Shown here one piece after another: positions 28,401 to 38,003 of a stretch of 52,714 nucleotides of DNA. Below the pieces are notes generated by a model. It was not told where the DNA came from and did no database searches. It saw nothing but the letters and a program-made list of their open reading frames with translations. The stretch covers positions 1 to 52,714 of the forward strand of contig JANQJH010000060.1 of the NCBI GenBank assembly GCA_028281705.1, given 5' to 3'. The position numbers and the translations under genes are program-made. The stretch comes from Verrucomicrobiales bacterium. GTDB lineage: Bacteria; Verrucomicrobiota; Verrucomicrobiia; Verrucomicrobiales; DEV007. Numbering within the stretch: the stretch's first letter is position 1; every line of letters begins with the position of its first letter.

Positions 28401-29563
28401 TCTTGGGAACGCGCCTCACCCGAGCTGATGGCGAGACCATCAAGAACAACGAAGTCATCGCCACGTGGGATCTCTACAACGTTCCCATCCTGACGGAAAA
28501 GGGCGGCGTCATCGAGTTCCGCGACATGATCCCTGGCATCACGATCAAGAAAGAGGTCGATCAGGAATCCGGTGTCACGGGCTTGGTCGTCATCGAGCAC
28601 AAGGAAGACCTGCACCCGCAGATTGTCGTCAAGGACCGCAAGTCCAAGGAAGTGCTTGCCAGCTATTCCATCCCCGCCGGCGCCCACCTCAGCGTGAAGG
28701 AGAAAGAGAAAGTCTCTCCCGGCACCCAGCTGGCCAAGACGCCGCGTAAGGTCGCCAAGACCAAGGACATCACCGGTGGTCTGCCGCGGGTGGCCGAGCT
28801 CTTCGAAGCTCGCAAACCCAAGGACTCCGCCGAGATCGCCAAGATCGACGGGATCATCGATCCCATGGCCGGCACGGTGCGCGGGAAGCGCAAGGTCGTC
28901 ATCACCGATCCCGACACGGGCGAGAGCGAGGATCACTTGATCCCGATGAACAAGCACGTCCTGCCTTACAAGGGGGACTTTGTGAAGAAGGGCCAGCAGC
29001 TCACCGAAGGACCCGTGGTGCCCCACGAAATCCTCGAGGTGTGTGGCCCCCACGAACTCCAGGAGCATTTGGTCAATGAGGTCCAGGAGGTCTATCGCCT
29101 TCAGGGTGTGGAGATCAACGACAAGCACATCGAGATCATCACCCGCCAGATGCTGCGCAAAGTGAAGATCACCGATCCGGGCGACACCGAATTTCTCTGG
29201 GACGACCAGGTCGAGCGCACCGAGTTCGAGAAGTCCAATCGCGAGATCGAAGAACAGGGGGGCAAGCCCGCCGAGGCCACACCGGTCTTGTTAGGCATCA
29301 CCAAGGCCAGCCTGGAGACCGACAGCTTCATTTCCGCCGCCTCCTTCCAGGACACGACACGCGTCCTCACCGACGCCGCCACCCTGGGCAAGGTCGATAT
29401 CCTGCGCGGATTCAAGGAGAATGTCATCATGGGTCATCTCATTCCCGCGGGCACCGGTTTCCATCAGACCCGCGGTATCGGGATCGAAGAGACCGTCATG
29501 CCGGAGATCGAAGGTCAAGGCGCCGAGGAAACGACGGATGCCCTGGTCGAGAGCCTCACCTAG
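25415..29563 (+). CDS. rpoC: DNA-directed RNA polymerase subunit beta-prime
   Basis: 1382 aa, full length. The N-terminal zinc site has C-x-C and C-x-x-C pairs (CACGK, then CDRCG). The catalytic Mg-binding loop NADFDGD is at residues 461-467. A second zinc site lies near residue 890-900 ([13 protein letters not shown]). The trigger-loop region [20 protein letters not shown] and the TFHIGG motif are intact. The leader before the ATG is rich in CAT repeats and has no Shine-Dalgarno. A strong terminator follows. Confidence 0.98.
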   Translation: MSESANMNDYFRVPEEDKSFDQVSITVAAPDTIRSWSRGEVRNPETINYRTFKPEKGGLFCERIFGPTRDWECACGKFKRIKHKGVICDRCGVEVTLSRVRRERMGHIELAVPVSHIWFYKCMPSRIGLMLDMSARMLERVIYYEDYIVIDPGNTPLERCQLLTETEIREAEDEYGDSFRAGMGAEAVQELLSQAKLDELVVELEEAMEATRSKQIRKKLAKRLKLAQGFSSSHSRPEWMILEVLPVIPPDLRPLVPLEGGRFATSDLNDLYRRVINRNNRLRNLLQLKTPDVIIRNEKRMLQEAVDALFDNGRHGRAVTGAGNRPLKSLSDMLKGKSGRFRQNLLGKRVDYSGRSVIVIGPDLKLNQCGLPKKMALVLFEPFIIRRLKELGYVHTVRSAKKMIERKTPEVWDILEEVTAGHPVMLNRAPTLHRLSIQAFEPVLIEGSAIRVHPLVCTAYNADFDGDQMAVHVPLSVEAQMEARMLMLAPNNIFSPSSGRPITTPSQDITLGSYYITHSRYPQPAAESEEAAKLSLFADMEEVEFALAEGAIALHQFVRMANPDYGKDTVFGDKEAAIIVTSPGRVRFNEIWPDGLGFFNKNVGKSQLSDIIWRTFQVAGHEETVEALDRLKSLGFREASRSGISIGITDMVIPEEKKLQLDQAYTQIGEVEKQYRKGIITDGERYNKIVDIWTHAGDQIQTALYRTIEHNDGKLEANPLYLMVDSGARGNRQQIKQLSGMRGLMAKPSGEIIERPIISNFREGLSVLEYFISTHGARKGLADTALKTADSGYLTRKLVDVAQDVIITQEDCGTVNGIVVKSIYEGDQEVVELKTRVYGRVSCEKVTDPVTGEIIVKVNELLDEDKAEHVTRIGVEQLKIRSVLTCESERGVCAQCYGLNLANSETVKVGEAVGIIAAQSIGEPGTQLTMRTFHIGGVASGSFKQPIIKSKQKGIVRYHDLRVVESTEGDFVVLNKNGSLSIRDDAGKELESFDLVLGTRLTRADGETIKNNEVIATWDLYNVPILTEKGGVIEFRDMIPGITIKKEVDQESGVTGLVVIEHKEDLHPQIVVKDRKSKEVLASYSIPAGAHLSVKEKEKVSPGTQLAKTPRKVAKTKDITGGLPRVAELFEARKPKDSAEIAKIDGIIDPMAGTVRGKRKVVITDPDTGESEDHLIPMNKHVLPYKGDFVKKGQQLTEGPVVPHEILEVCGPHELQEHLVNEVQEVYRLQGVEINDKHIEIITRQMLRKVKITDPGDTEFLWDDQVERTEFEKSNREIEEQGGKPAEATPVLLGITKASLETDSFISAASFQDTTRVLTDAATLGKVDILRGFKENVIMGHLIPAGTGFHQTRGIGIEETVMPEIEGQGAEETTDALVESLT

Positions 29564-29611
29564 CCTAGCTTAGGGTGCCGAACGGCATCACATTTCATCA
29601 CGAATCAAACG

Positions 29612-29642
29612 AAGGCGGCCGGGTAACTGGCCGCCTTTTTTG
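29612..29642 (+). terminator. Rho-independent terminator after rpoC
   Basis: A 9-bp stem, AAGGCGGCC / GGCCGCCTT, with an 8-base loop, directly followed by a T-run ending at 29641. It closes the secE-rpoC operon. Confidence 0.92.
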
Positions 29643-29790
29643 TGGGTGAGCCTAGCTTTCAGATGAGGATGATACAGCCGCTGCTGCCGATTGCGTCCGC
29701 AAATGATCGAGTGCCCGGATTTTATTGGCATCTTTGGGTACCTTTTGGGGCTTTTCGCCATTGTAGGAGCGAACGCAAACACTGAGAGCC

Positions 29791-30375
29791 ATGTCAGCAC
29801 CATCAGCAGAATACATCCTTGGGAAAGTGGCCTACTACATGAGTTGGGCCTGGGTCTACGGAATCAAAGACGATCTCTGGAGCGCCGCAGTCAAGTCGTA
29901 TGCCGACCACATCGGGGAACTGGACAAACCTTGGCTCATCACCCTGGTCGATTTTCGGATCTCCTCCAAGGAACCTCGCCTCTGGACCCTGAACTTCGCC
30001 GCGCCGGTGCCGGTATTGCTGTTCAAGACACGCGTTTCTCACGGCAAGAACTCGGGGCCAGCCTACGGACCGGCCACCTCGGTCTCCAATGAGTTCCGCT
30101 CTAACAAGTCCTGCGTGGGCGGCTTCATCACCATGCACACCTATCAAAGCGGCCTGGGCCAGAAGAGCGGGAAGCGGCCGGCCATGGTCATCAGGGGAGT
30201 TGACTCCACCAACAGCAACGCCCGGAAACGGGGGATCCGCGTGCACGGGGCCCACTACGTGGGCAACAAGAACGCGGGCCGAAGCCGGGGCTGTTTTTGC
30301 TGCAAGCAGGAGGTCCACGAGCAACTCATCCAGGTCATCAAGGGCGGGAGCTTCATGTTCTCCTACTTCGGCTAG
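29791..30375 (+). CDS. L,D-transpeptidase-like (YkuD_2) murein enzyme
   Basis: 194 aa. The block VLLFKTRVSHGKNSGP, a TSxSNE-type segment, and the pair H152-G-A and S165-R-G-C168 match the murein L,D-transpeptidase catalytic-domain family (YkuD_2), with C168 as nucleophile. Such enzymes form or edit 3-3 peptidoglycan cross-links outside the cytoplasm, so a signal peptide is expected. None is present in this frame. A hydrophobic Met-initiated stretch lies just upstream in another frame (from 29703), so the true N-terminus may be lost by a frameshift. Confidence 0.72.
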   Translation: MSAPSAEYILGKVAYYMSWAWVYGIKDDLWSAAVKSYADHIGELDKPWLITLVDFRISSKEPRLWTLNFAAPVPVLLFKTRVSHGKNSGPAYGPATSVSNEFRSNKSCVGGFITMHTYQSGLGQKSGKRPAMVIRGVDSTNSNARKRGIRVHGAHYVGNKNAGRSRGCFCCKQEVHEQLIQVIKGGSFMFSYFG

Positions 30376-30442
30376 GCTGAGCTAGAGGGTATCCGAAAAG
30401 GTAAGCCTTCGCCCACAACTGCGATCGGCGCGATACAAGAGA

Positions 30443-32365
30443 TCACACGGTCGTGGAAGATCGGGGACGTCCTTCAGCGTGTGCCGTATGGATCGTGGGT
30501 GTCTCCGAAATCTCGCGGACAAAACCCCTGAGTGCGGATGCGGTGATGGCGAGGAGGTTGACCGCTCGAGTCATGGCGACGTAGAGGAGCCGGCGCTGGG
30601 CGAGTTGCTCTTCCGGAGTGCTTTGCGGGTAGGGGAGTTTGTCTGCCCAGATGAGGATCACGGCGCGAAACTGGAGTCCTTTGGACGAATGGATGGTCTG
30701 GATCTTCACTTGGTCGCCTGCGATCCGATCCCGCTCGCTCCAGCTTTGCCCGATCCAAGTAGCGGGCGTCCCTTGAGCGTTCATCCACTCCACGAACTTT
30801 GCTAGACGCTCCTTCTCCTCCTCGTTGGCGCCTGGATAGAGAATTGAAATTTCACCAGGTCGATGAACTCCGACAGGGCGTCCTTGCCAGCTGCCCGACA
30901 GGAGATTTTGAGCGATACGATAGGCCTCCAGGAGTTCGGCTCTTCGGCTCTCGCATTGAATCAGAAGTGGATGAACGCCCGCACTGCGTTCGCAACGGTC
31001 AATGCCCACGCGCACGGCTTGGATGGCGTTGAGGTCGTCGCGATCCGACGACCAATGGGCGAAGGATTCGGCCACGGCGACGATCTCACGGGAATTGCGG
31101 TAGTTCCGGTCGAGCTGGTAGTTGACGGAAATGGTGCGTCCGCGCGCCTTGATTCCCAGTTGGCTCCAGTTGACTTTGCCCCGTCGATAGAGGCTCTGGC
31201 AGCCGTCCGCGACAATGAGAAGGTCGCCGTTTTCCGGATCGGCCATGGCGGCGAGGAGGCAGCGAAACCAGTTCGGTTCGAAGTCCTGCGCTTCGTCGAC
31301 CAGGATCGCATCCCAGGGCGCGCCCTGAGAAATGGGTTGTGCCTTGAGCCTTTCGAGAAGGCGTTCGCCCAGGCGCTCGTCTGTCTGGCCGGCCTCCCAG
31401 CGGATACCGAAGCCGGCAGCCCAGACGTGGAAACTGGAAACCGTGACGTTGGGAAACTCGTGGAGTTCGGCGCGCAGCCAAGCCGCCAAGGCCCGATTGT
31501 AACAGGTCACGAACACGCGATGGCCGCCGTTCTCCGCGAGCCGTTTTGCCCGGGCCACCAAGAGAACGGTCTTCCCCGATCCGGCAACTCCATAGACGAT
31601 GCGATGGCCTTCTCCTAACGCTTGCGCGTGTTCTTCCTGCCGGAGATCGAGCACCTGCACCACGTCCTCTTGTTCGTCGATGGCATGGGGAAGACTGTCT
31701 AACGCTTTGATGTCGATGTGGTCGCCGAGCCGGATCTCCGGATGAATGATGGCCCGAAGTGCCTTGACCTCGGGGTCGTTGAGCGGTGGGAAAGTCCAGG
31801 AAGGTTGGATGTGAGGTCGAAGTGCGTCGACCAGCCGTTCTCCAGGGAGAGAGGCGATCGTTCGCAAGTCCTCCTTGAGCAGCGTGCGGTCTCGAGGGAA
31901 GACGCGTTCCCAGGTGGCAAGGTCGATCCCGTGGGTTTGGAGTGCATTGAAAGTGATATTTGGCAGAACGACGAGCGGCGCGAAGGGAAAGCGGAATCGT
32001 CCCCGGTGCTCGCCTTCATGGTGGAGAAGCCTTTCTGCCCATCGGTGCCTTCGGGCCTCCTTCATCAGGCGGAAGAGGTAATCCCGCACCTGCTTCTCGG
32101 GAGATCTCTCCGCGATCACCCGGCCATCGAGTTCCCTCTCGATCGAGTCGGTATCGAGCCGGCGGAGCTTGGCGGCGTACCAGCCCTTGACCTCGATGAC
32201 AAGAACGCCGAGCTGAGGAATGATGACGACGAAATCCGGGTGTCTACCATCGACCACCGGCTCGTGATAGACCACGCAATCGTCAGGAAGGAGGGCGAGT
32301 AATCGGAGGAGTGTGCGTTCACCGGCACTCGCGGTGGTGGGGCGCTCTGGGATGATGGTGGCCAT
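30443..32365 (-). CDS. NERD nuclease-domain / UvrD-like helicase
   Basis: 640 aa from the ATG at 32365 (MATIIPERPTTASAGERTLL); the frame stays open upstream but overlaps a divergent gene. Residues about 10-120 form a NERD domain with the nuclease-like acidic pattern D44 and E58-V-K60. A superfamily 1 helicase follows with Walker A GVAGSGKT (about 259-266), Walker B ILVDEAQDF, a QSLYRR motif and the C-terminal YVAMTRAVNLL motif. NERD-UvrD proteins are thought to act in DNA repair or phage defence; the role here is unknown. It appears to be a single-gene unit. Confidence 0.85.
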   Translation of the reverse strand: MATIIPERPTTASAGERTLLRLLALLPDDCVVYHEPVVDGRHPDFVVIIPQLGVLVIEVKGWYAAKLRRLDTDSIERELDGRVIAERSPEKQVRDYLFRLMKEARRHRWAERLLHHEGEHRGRFRFPFAPLVVLPNITFNALQTHGIDLATWERVFPRDRTLLKEDLRTIASLPGERLVDALRPHIQPSWTFPPLNDPEVKALRAIIHPEIRLGDHIDIKALDSLPHAIDEQEDVVQVLDLRQEEHAQALGEGHRIVYGVAGSGKTVLLVARAKRLAENGGHRVFVTCYNRALAAWLRAELHEFPNVTVSSFHVWAAGFGIRWEAGQTDERLGERLLERLKAQPISQGAPWDAILVDEAQDFEPNWFRCLLAAMADPENGDLLIVADGCQSLYRRGKVNWSQLGIKARGRTISVNYQLDRNYRNSREIVAVAESFAHWSSDRDDLNAIQAVRVGIDRCERSAGVHPLLIQCESRRAELLEAYRIAQNLLSGSWQGRPVGVHRPGEISILYPGANEEEKERLAKFVEWMNAQGTPATWIGQSWSERDRIAGDQVKIQTIHSSKGLQFRAVILIWADKLPYPQSTPEEQLAQRRLLYVAMTRAVNLLAITASALRGFVREISETPTIHTAHAEGRPRSSTTV

Positions 32366-32525
32366 TTGACGCTCAAGATAGACCAGGTTTCGCTGAATTA
32401 TAGAAATTCTAGTTAGAGCGTCGGGGCAAGGGCGTGGCCAGTGCCGTAGGCAGATGACGGTGTTGCGACGTTTTTGACACCGTCCAATTCCCGGCCAGGT
32501 TCTCGGAGACTGACCCGAGCGGAAA

Positions 32526-32762
32526 ATGAGCTCAACTGAGAAGCAGAGTTCGGATTGGCGGATGTATCTCTCCCCGAGGAACATCGTGCTGTTGGCCATC
32601 AATGCGATTTGCTTTGGCGGATGTGTCGTCCTCTTGGCAGTCGGCGGTGATCGAAGCGGCCCGCTGGTTCTTCTCACGATCGGCACAGGATTGTCATTCG
32701 AGGCGGGGCTCATCGGAGCCCTCGTGGCCGCGCGCAAGGGGACCGCTCGACCATCGCCGTGA
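32526..32762 (+). CDS. Small predicted two-helix membrane protein
   Basis: 78 aa with two hydrophobic segments (IVLLAINAICFGGCVVLLAV and LVLLTIGTGLSFEAGLIGAL) separated by a GGDRSG turn and flanked by charged ends. I do not recognise a family. It is divergent from the helicase gene. Support is only the membrane-like composition and a free-standing frame. Confidence 0.45.
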   Translation: MSSTEKQSSDWRMYLSPRNIVLLAINAICFGGCVVLLAVGGDRSGPLVLLTIGTGLSFEAGLIGALVAARKGTARPSP

Positions 32763-32782
32763 TCACCGAGATCCGGGGTAGC

Positions 32783-32885
32783 GGTAGCAAAGCAAGCGGG
32801 CCCTGTGCGGGGCGCGGCGTACCGAACGCGGGAACAGGCTCTCTTTTTTAAAGGGGATACGAGGGTCCGACGTTACTTTGCTACC
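32783..32885. repeat. 103-bp element bounded by a 10-bp inverted repeat
   Basis: GGTAGCAAAG (32783-32792) is repeated inverted as CTTTGCTACC (32876-32885). The interior is GC-rich with smaller repeats (CCTGT/ACAGG) and a short T/A run. It lies in a gap with no gene and could be a miniature inverted-repeat element or a foldable RNA. No clear target-site duplication is visible. Confidence 0.35.
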
Positions 32886-33045
32886 GGGATTCCCATGGAT
32901 GTGGTGAGAGAATGTTGACACCCCAAGCCATGGCCAGCCTCCGAGACGCACTGCCATTCAATCATCGAAACGCAGGAGAGGCCATGGCGGTCCTCGAGTT
33001 GGAGGTCGCGCGGCTCCAAGTCTCTCCTGGGAGGGCGAGCGCATC

Positions 33046-33456
33046 ATGACCATCGCCGCCTGGATCTGCGGGGTCTTGAGCTTTTTGTTGGCCTGGCTCA
33101 TCGCTTTCGCCGTCGGCATGAAAACGGTCCCCCGTTTCTCCAACGGCAATCTCCTGCTGGCTTGCCTGCTTCCGTCCCTTGCCATCTTACTTGCCGTTGC
33201 CAGCATGGTGCGCGGCGGCGAAGGGGGGCGGCGACCGGTGGGCAACGGGGGCGCCCTGATTTTGGCCCTCTCCACCATGGCGTTGGCACTCCAGGGGTGG
33301 GCGTTTCAGCCCTCGACACCGGAAGTGGCGAAGAAAATTCGACTGCGCCTGGGCCTCGGCGCGGATCGCTGGAAGCCCGATCGGGCGCGCTGGGCCTCGG
33401 GGAACCACGAAGTGGTATACCTGCGGCTTAACTCCAAATGGCGAGGTTTGGCTTGA
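33046..33456 (+). CDS. Hypothetical membrane protein
   Basis: 136 aa with about three hydrophobic segments (IAAWICGVLSFLLAWLIAFA, LLLACLLPSLAILLAVASMV and GALILALSTMALALQGWAF) and a charged C-terminal tail of about 45 residues. No recognised family. It may form a small unit with the next membrane protein, 74 bases downstream. Confidence 0.5.
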   Translation: MTIAAWICGVLSFLLAWLIAFAVGMKTVPRFSNGNLLLACLLPSLAILLAVASMVRGGEGGRRPVGNGGALILALSTMALALQGWAFQPSTPEVAKKIRLRLGLGADRWKPDRARWASGNHEVVYLRLNSKWRGLA

Positions 33457-33530
33457 ATCAAGCACGTCCAGATTCGTTAATGTCAACGTCCGAGTTCACC
33501 TCACATCTTCCATAGAAAATCTCAAACCAC

Positions 33531-33884
33531 GTGTCGACATCGGCCCCCCCACTCAGCGATCTGGAGAAGGAACGTCGCATCCTTTCGCGGGTGCGATGGG
33601 CGGGCGTCGGTCTGATGGCGGTTGGCGGGAGCCTCTACATCTACGTGAAGGAGGCGGCCCAATCGGCCTATCTCGAGTTCCAACGTGAGCTGACGGCTTG
33701 GATGGCTGAACAACAACAGTCCAGTGGGGCGGGCGAGGCGGGGACACCAGTGCCGTCGTTCCAGCTGCACGACACCTCCTATCAGATCAATCCGTTGTGG
33801 ATCTGGATCTGTGGTTCTCTCGTCATCGCCGGCCTGCTTGCCATGTGCCGGCCGAAATTCGTGCGCAGAGTGGTAATCGGTTAG
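33531..33884 (+). CDS. Hypothetical small membrane protein
   Basis: 117 aa starting at GTG. It has an N-terminal charged segment, a hydrophobic helix (WAGVGLMAVGGSLYIYV), a 50-residue polar middle with Gln/Ser/Gly, and a second helix (INPLWIWICGSLVIAGLLAM) ending in basic residues. The hairpin-like topology would place the polar middle on one side of the membrane. The family is unknown. Confidence 0.5.
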   Translation: MSTSAPPLSDLEKERRILSRVRWAGVGLMAVGGSLYIYVKEAAQSAYLEFQRELTAWMAEQQQSSGAGEAGTPVPSFQLHDTSYQINPLWIWICGSLVIAGLLAMCRPKFVRRVVIG

Positions 33885-34091
33885 TGGCGGGATCACGCAT
33901 TTCGCCGGCCTCGAGCACCCATGGGCGCAATTGATGTGCCAGAGCCCTTCTCCGCCTCCTCGGAGGTTCACCAGCAAACGTGTATTCAAGAATTGACCAG
34001 AGGAAGAAGACCGACTAACGACGAAGCACACCGAGTGTCTACCGAACTGGGGAATCTTCACAATAGGCGCCAGATGGGTGAAAAGTTCGGG

Positions 34092-35804
34092 TTAAGACTC
34101 CGCGACCCTTCCTTCGCTAAGGCGGATCACGCGATCGGCCATGCTTAGCGTGGATTGCCGGTGGGCAATCAGGAGAATGGTGGTGGTTTGTTTCAATTGG
34201 CGTAGCGCATCATGAATGAAGCCCTCATTCTCGTCATCGAGAGCGCTCGTGGGTTCGTCCAAAACGAGCAGGGCAGGGGAATTTGTCAGAGCTCGGGCGA
34301 GCGACAGGCGTTGGCGTTCGCCGCCGGAGAGTTGCGTGCCGCGATCGCCGACCACGGAGTCCAATTGGCTTGGGAGCTTGCGAACGAAGTCACTGGCGGC
34401 GGCCTGATCGAGGGCGGCCCAAAGCTGTTCGTCAGTGGCATCGGGCTTGGCCCAGCTTAGATTGGCCCGGATCGTGTCGTGGAAGAGGAGTTGCTCCTGC
34501 GGCATGTAGGCTGTGGAGTGCCGCCAGCCATGAATGGCGTCGCCGTCCAGCCGAACCGCATCGATGGTGATCGTGCCTTGTTCCGGTCTGAGCAGACCGA
34601 GCGTCAAATCTGCCAACGTGCTCTTCCCGGCTCCGGACGAGCCGGCCAGCGCGGTAATCTGGTTTGCCGGAATGGTCAGGCTCAAGTTTTCCACAGACGG
34701 ACGCCGTTTCCCTGGATAGGTGAATGTAACGTTGGCAAATTGGATCTCTCTCTTGAGCGAGAGCGGGGATACCGGCTTCTTCACCGCCGATTCCACGCAT
34801 GTAGTTAGTTCCTGCTCGCGTGCATGTATGGACTTGAGTGCGGGGAACGTACTCGTGATTCGGTTGGCGGCTTCCTGCAAGCGGGAAATCTGCGGCACGA
34901 GACGGGAAAACACGAGAATCAGGACGATGACACGATCTGGTGAAACATCGAGATGCCCGATCGCAATGGCAATGAGGCAACTCAGCCCGATTGCCCCCAA
35001 AATGGAATAGCCAAGGGGCACCAGGGCTGCGGCGAACGTGATTCTTACGACGCTACGACGGCTTTCGTTGCTCTGTTGATTAAACTCACGTGTTTCGTCG
35101 TCCTCTTTGGTGAAGCTCTTGATCAGCTTGATCATCGCCATGCGCTCCTCGACCTGGCGAAACATCTTGACCTGAGCCCGGCGCCCGTAGGTTGCGGCGC
35201 GCTCAATGCGTCGGCGAAGTGGTCGCAAGAGCAACGCGATTCCCACGCCCACCCCGGCGCAGGCCACGGTGAGCCCAAACGACATCTGCAGCGCCACCAT
35301 GAGGTAGCCCGCGCAGATGATCGCCGCCGAACTCGCCTTCATGAATTCGTTGATCGCATTCAGTACTTGGTTAGTATCTTCCTGCACGTTCTGGAGCAGC
35401 TCCGCCCGCCGGACCCTCGCCAAATAGGTCCACGGAGCGTGGATAAGCATGGTGAAAAGGGATTGTCTCAGCAGGAGGATAAAGCCCGTAGCGAGCTTCG
35501 CTTGGAGAAGCTTCTCTCCAAAGCCGAGCAGCGCGACCACGGAGATCAGCAAGACAAAGCCGATCAGTGCTACCGTCAAGCTCAATGGCATCGGGCTGGC
35601 CTGCCATTGATTCACCACGACTTCAACAATGCCGGGCAGGGATGTCCCGATGTTCGCAATCCCTAGGATCTGGAGGAACGGAAGAACCATCAGAAATCCA
35701 AATCCGCGAAGGGAGCTAGACAAAACACTGACCACGACAAGGGCAAGCGCCCGAAACCGCGCGTATTCCCAGAACCGCCAAAGGAAATGCTTGAAGGTGG
35801 CCAT
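34092..35804 (-). CDS. ABC transporter (fused permease-ATPase), candidate lasso-peptide exporter
   Basis: 570 aa, the half-transporter layout of peptide exporters: six transmembrane segments (about residues 15-310), then an ATPase domain with Walker A GSSGAGKST (388-396), signature LSGGERQRLSLA, Walker B ALLVLDEPTS and the H-loop IAHRQST. There is no N-terminal C39 peptidase, as expected for lasso 'D' proteins, whose leader is removed by B2. The gene is 10 kb from the B1/B2/C/A genes and on the opposite strand, so the link is by association. A lipid or other exporter cannot be excluded. Confidence 0.8.
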   Translation of the reverse strand: MATFKHFLWRFWEYARFRALALVVVSVLSSSLRGFGFLMVLPFLQILGIANIGTSLPGIVEVVVNQWQASPMPLSLTVALIGFVLLISVVALLGFGEKLLQAKLATGFILLLRQSLFTMLIHAPWTYLARVRRAELLQNVQEDTNQVLNAINEFMKASSAAIICAGYLMVALQMSFGLTVACAGVGVGIALLLRPLRRRIERAATYGRRAQVKMFRQVEERMAMIKLIKSFTKEDDETREFNQQSNESRRSVVRITFAAALVPLGYSILGAIGLSCLIAIAIGHLDVSPDRVIVLILVFSRLVPQISRLQEAANRITSTFPALKSIHAREQELTTCVESAVKKPVSPLSLKREIQFANVTFTYPGKRRPSVENLSLTIPANQITALAGSSGAGKSTLADLTLGLLRPEQGTITIDAVRLDGDAIHGWRHSTAYMPQEQLLFHDTIRANLSWAKPDATDEQLWAALDQAAASDFVRKLPSQLDSVVGDRGTQLSGGERQRLSLARALTNSPALLVLDEPTSALDDENEGFIHDALRQLKQTTTILLIAHRQSTLSMADRVIRLSEGRVAES

Positions 35805-36096
35805 TGATAGCGAAGATGGGGAGATTGCTGCAGGCTTCGCCTATATTCAATGCGGAAAGCGGTGGGAAAGTGGGGAGTTGCCAGCACCCCGGTTAGCGAT
35901 TGCCTTGACCGGTTGATTCAGGAATGGGACCATTGGGAATCATGCCTGAGAATCTCTGTCACACGATCCGCGCATCGGGCTGGCCTGCCTCCTCAACGAT
36001 CCCCTACCAGCTCAGACTTTCATTGGCCACAGAGGATCGCTTGTTGAAGAGGTGATGGTCGCCTTGGACTTGCCTCGGTGAAGGCGGTGTTTGGCC

Positions 36097-36645
36097 ATGC
36101 GCAGATCGGCTCCAATCCCCATTGAAAGTAATGAACTTTGCCTGCGGTGTGGGCTTTGTTGTGACGGAAGTCTTTTCGGTCGGGTTCAAGTGCACGCGGA
36201 TGAGCCTGTTGGGCGGATGCGGGCCGCGGGACTGGAGATCTGGAAAGACGCGTCCCATGGGCATCTCATGGCACAGCCGTGCGCGCAGTACCGGGGTGGC
36301 TGCTGTGAAGCTTACAACGACCGGCCACGACAGTGCCGGAACTTTGTCTGTGTTACCCTTGCCCGCTTCGAGAAGGGAGAGGTCTCGATGAGGGAAGCGT
36401 TGCGCTTGGCGGAGTTGCTCCGAGAAAAGCGGCGCTTTCTGAACGGCCTCATTGCGACGCATCTGCCGGAATTTGCCGATCGGCCGCTGCGAGAAGCGCT
36501 CCGGGAGACAAAGCGTCTTCTAGAAATCCGTAACGAAAAAGAAGCAAGAGAGATACAAGAAAGACACGGAGAACTCTTGGTGCACACCATCGCCTTCAGG
36601 AAATTTCGCAAGGAGTATTTCGGACAGGCTGGCGGAGGAGAATGA
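36097..36645 (+). CDS. YkgJ-type cysteine cluster protein
   Basis: 182 aa from the ATG at 36097. Near the N-terminus it has C15-x-x-C18-x-x-C21-C22, and later QPCAQYRGGCCEAYNDRPRQC with further cysteines, the pattern of the YkgJ family (a proposed zinc or iron-sulfur cluster domain). The C-terminal half is helical and charged. Family function is unknown. It lies 38 bases upstream of the ATP-grasp gene and is probably cotranscribed with it. Confidence 0.78.
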   Translation: MRRSAPIPIESNELCLRCGLCCDGSLFGRVQVHADEPVGRMRAAGLEIWKDASHGHLMAQPCAQYRGGCCEAYNDRPRQCRNFVCVTLARFEKGEVSMREALRLAELLREKRRFLNGLIATHLPEFADRPLREALRETKRLLEIRNEKEAREIQERHGELLVHTIAFRKFRKEYFGQAGGGE

Positions 36646-36683
36646 TCCTCGCGCTGTGCTGACTTGCCGATTATGGTCGGCCC

Positions 36684-37901
36684 GTGCTGCGCAAGCTTAG
36701 GTCCCTGCTGATCATCGAGCACTGTCCCGTGCTTCCTTTTTGGGCCACGTCGGGACAGGATGCCTTGGTGGCACGCTTGCGCCGCCTATCCGGGGAGGGA
36801 TTTCGCGTTCGTCAAGGCTGGTTCCTCCGTTGGTTGTTGTTTTCCACCTGGCCAATTCGATCCGCCATTCAGGTGACTCGTCTCAACCTGAGGCATGGGG
36901 AAAAGGCTCGCAATCTCTGTGGGAAGCGACGTCTGCGCCTACTGGCTGAGGCGGCGTTCGTGGCCGTGCGTTATTTCCTTCCCGCCAAGCATTACTATGT
37001 CTACGAACTGTTTCATGCCCGCGATTGGAGTTTTGGTCTCAACTGCCTGAACGAATCCGAAGCTGGGAATCTTTTCGCACTGCTGGACAAGGGGGCCAAT
37101 TCGCCTGTGATCGAAGACAAGCGCTGTTTTGCGGAGTGGTGCTGCGAACATGACCTGCCGGCACCACGCACGGAGGCCTGCTTCGGATTGGCTAGGGGAG
37201 ACGAGCCAGAGCTTCCTCATCCGCCGTCAGACTTGTTTGTCAAACCCGTCCGCGGAAACAAGGGAACGAATTGTGAGTGTTGGTTGGTGTCTGAAACCGG
37301 CAGGTATTCGAGTGGAACCGGTCGGCGACTCTCCAGTGATGAACTGGCCAATCATCTCGCGGCGAATTCACGATTCGTTCCCTTGTTGGTGCAACCGTAT
37401 TTGAAGCAACATCCTGAGGTAGCGGATCTCTCGCCCGGACCCTTGGCGGCCGTGCGCCTAATTACCGGCCGCTACTTGGATGGCAGGACGGTGGTGGTGG
37501 CGGCCACGTTCAAGATGCCCAAGGGAAAGTCGATCACTAACAATCATGGGATTTCTAGTCGAGTGGATCTGGATTCAGGGGAACTGGGCTCAGCTTTCGC
37601 CTACTCCCCTTTTCGAGGCGAGTTTGAATCACATCCGGACACGAACGATAAAATCGTCGGTCGCCGATTGCCAGACTGGGAGGCGGTGAAGTTCATTGGC
37701 CTGAAAGCGCATCGGCATCTCCCTAACTTTGTTTTCATCGGCTGGGATATCGCATTGACCGAGAGTGGTCCAGTGCTACTGGAAGGAAACCTAAACTGGG
37801 ACACTCTTTCCATCCAGAAGGCTTATCAATCCTCACTCAAGGATTTGCCGTTTGGAGACATCTGTTCGGAGTGGCTCGCCGCTGAAGATGTTCGTGTTTG
37901 A
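36684..37901 (+). CDS. ATP-grasp protein (sugar-transfer-associated type)
   Basis: 405 aa from GTG. The C-terminal two thirds match the ATP-grasp family often found near polysaccharide genes (PF14397 type): DLFVKPVRGNKGTNCECW for the ATP-binding strand, FVPLLVQPYLKQHPEV, AAVRLITGRY, and the Mg-binding tail ending LLEGNLNWDTLSIQ. The enzyme would join a carboxylate to an amine or thiol; the substrate is unknown. Being next to a RiPP locus, it could act on a peptide, but it is not a recognised graspetide ligase. Confidence 0.75.
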   Translation: MLRKLRSLLIIEHCPVLPFWATSGQDALVARLRRLSGEGFRVRQGWFLRWLLFSTWPIRSAIQVTRLNLRHGEKARNLCGKRRLRLLAEAAFVAVRYFLPAKHYYVYELFHARDWSFGLNCLNESEAGNLFALLDKGANSPVIEDKRCFAEWCCEHDLPAPRTEACFGLARGDEPELPHPPSDLFVKPVRGNKGTNCECWLVSETGRYSSGTGRRLSSDELANHLAANSRFVPLLVQPYLKQHPEVADLSPGPLAAVRLITGRYLDGRTVVVAATFKMPKGKSITNNHGISSRVDLDSGELGSAFAYSPFRGEFESHPDTNDKIVGRRLPDWEAVKFIGLKAHRHLPNFVFIGWDIALTESGPVLLEGNLNWDTLSIQKAYQSSLKDLPFGDICSEWLAAEDVRV

Positions 37902-38003
37902 TCGTTCCGAGACCCGCTGATGCAATCCCAACAGATCACTGAGCTCATCTATTTAAATGTCGTCACACGTGACGGAGATGACACGATTTTCCATCCTGCG
38001 GAT

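Noticed and set aside
27629..29128. 499-codon minus-strand frame opposite rpoC
   Set aside because: Antisense shadow of rpoC without any protein-family pattern.
36684..37901. ATP-grasp gene as a graspetide (microviridin-type) ligase
   Set aside because: Its sequence fits the polysaccharide-associated ATP-grasp type, and no Thr/Glu-rich graspetide precursor lies nearby.
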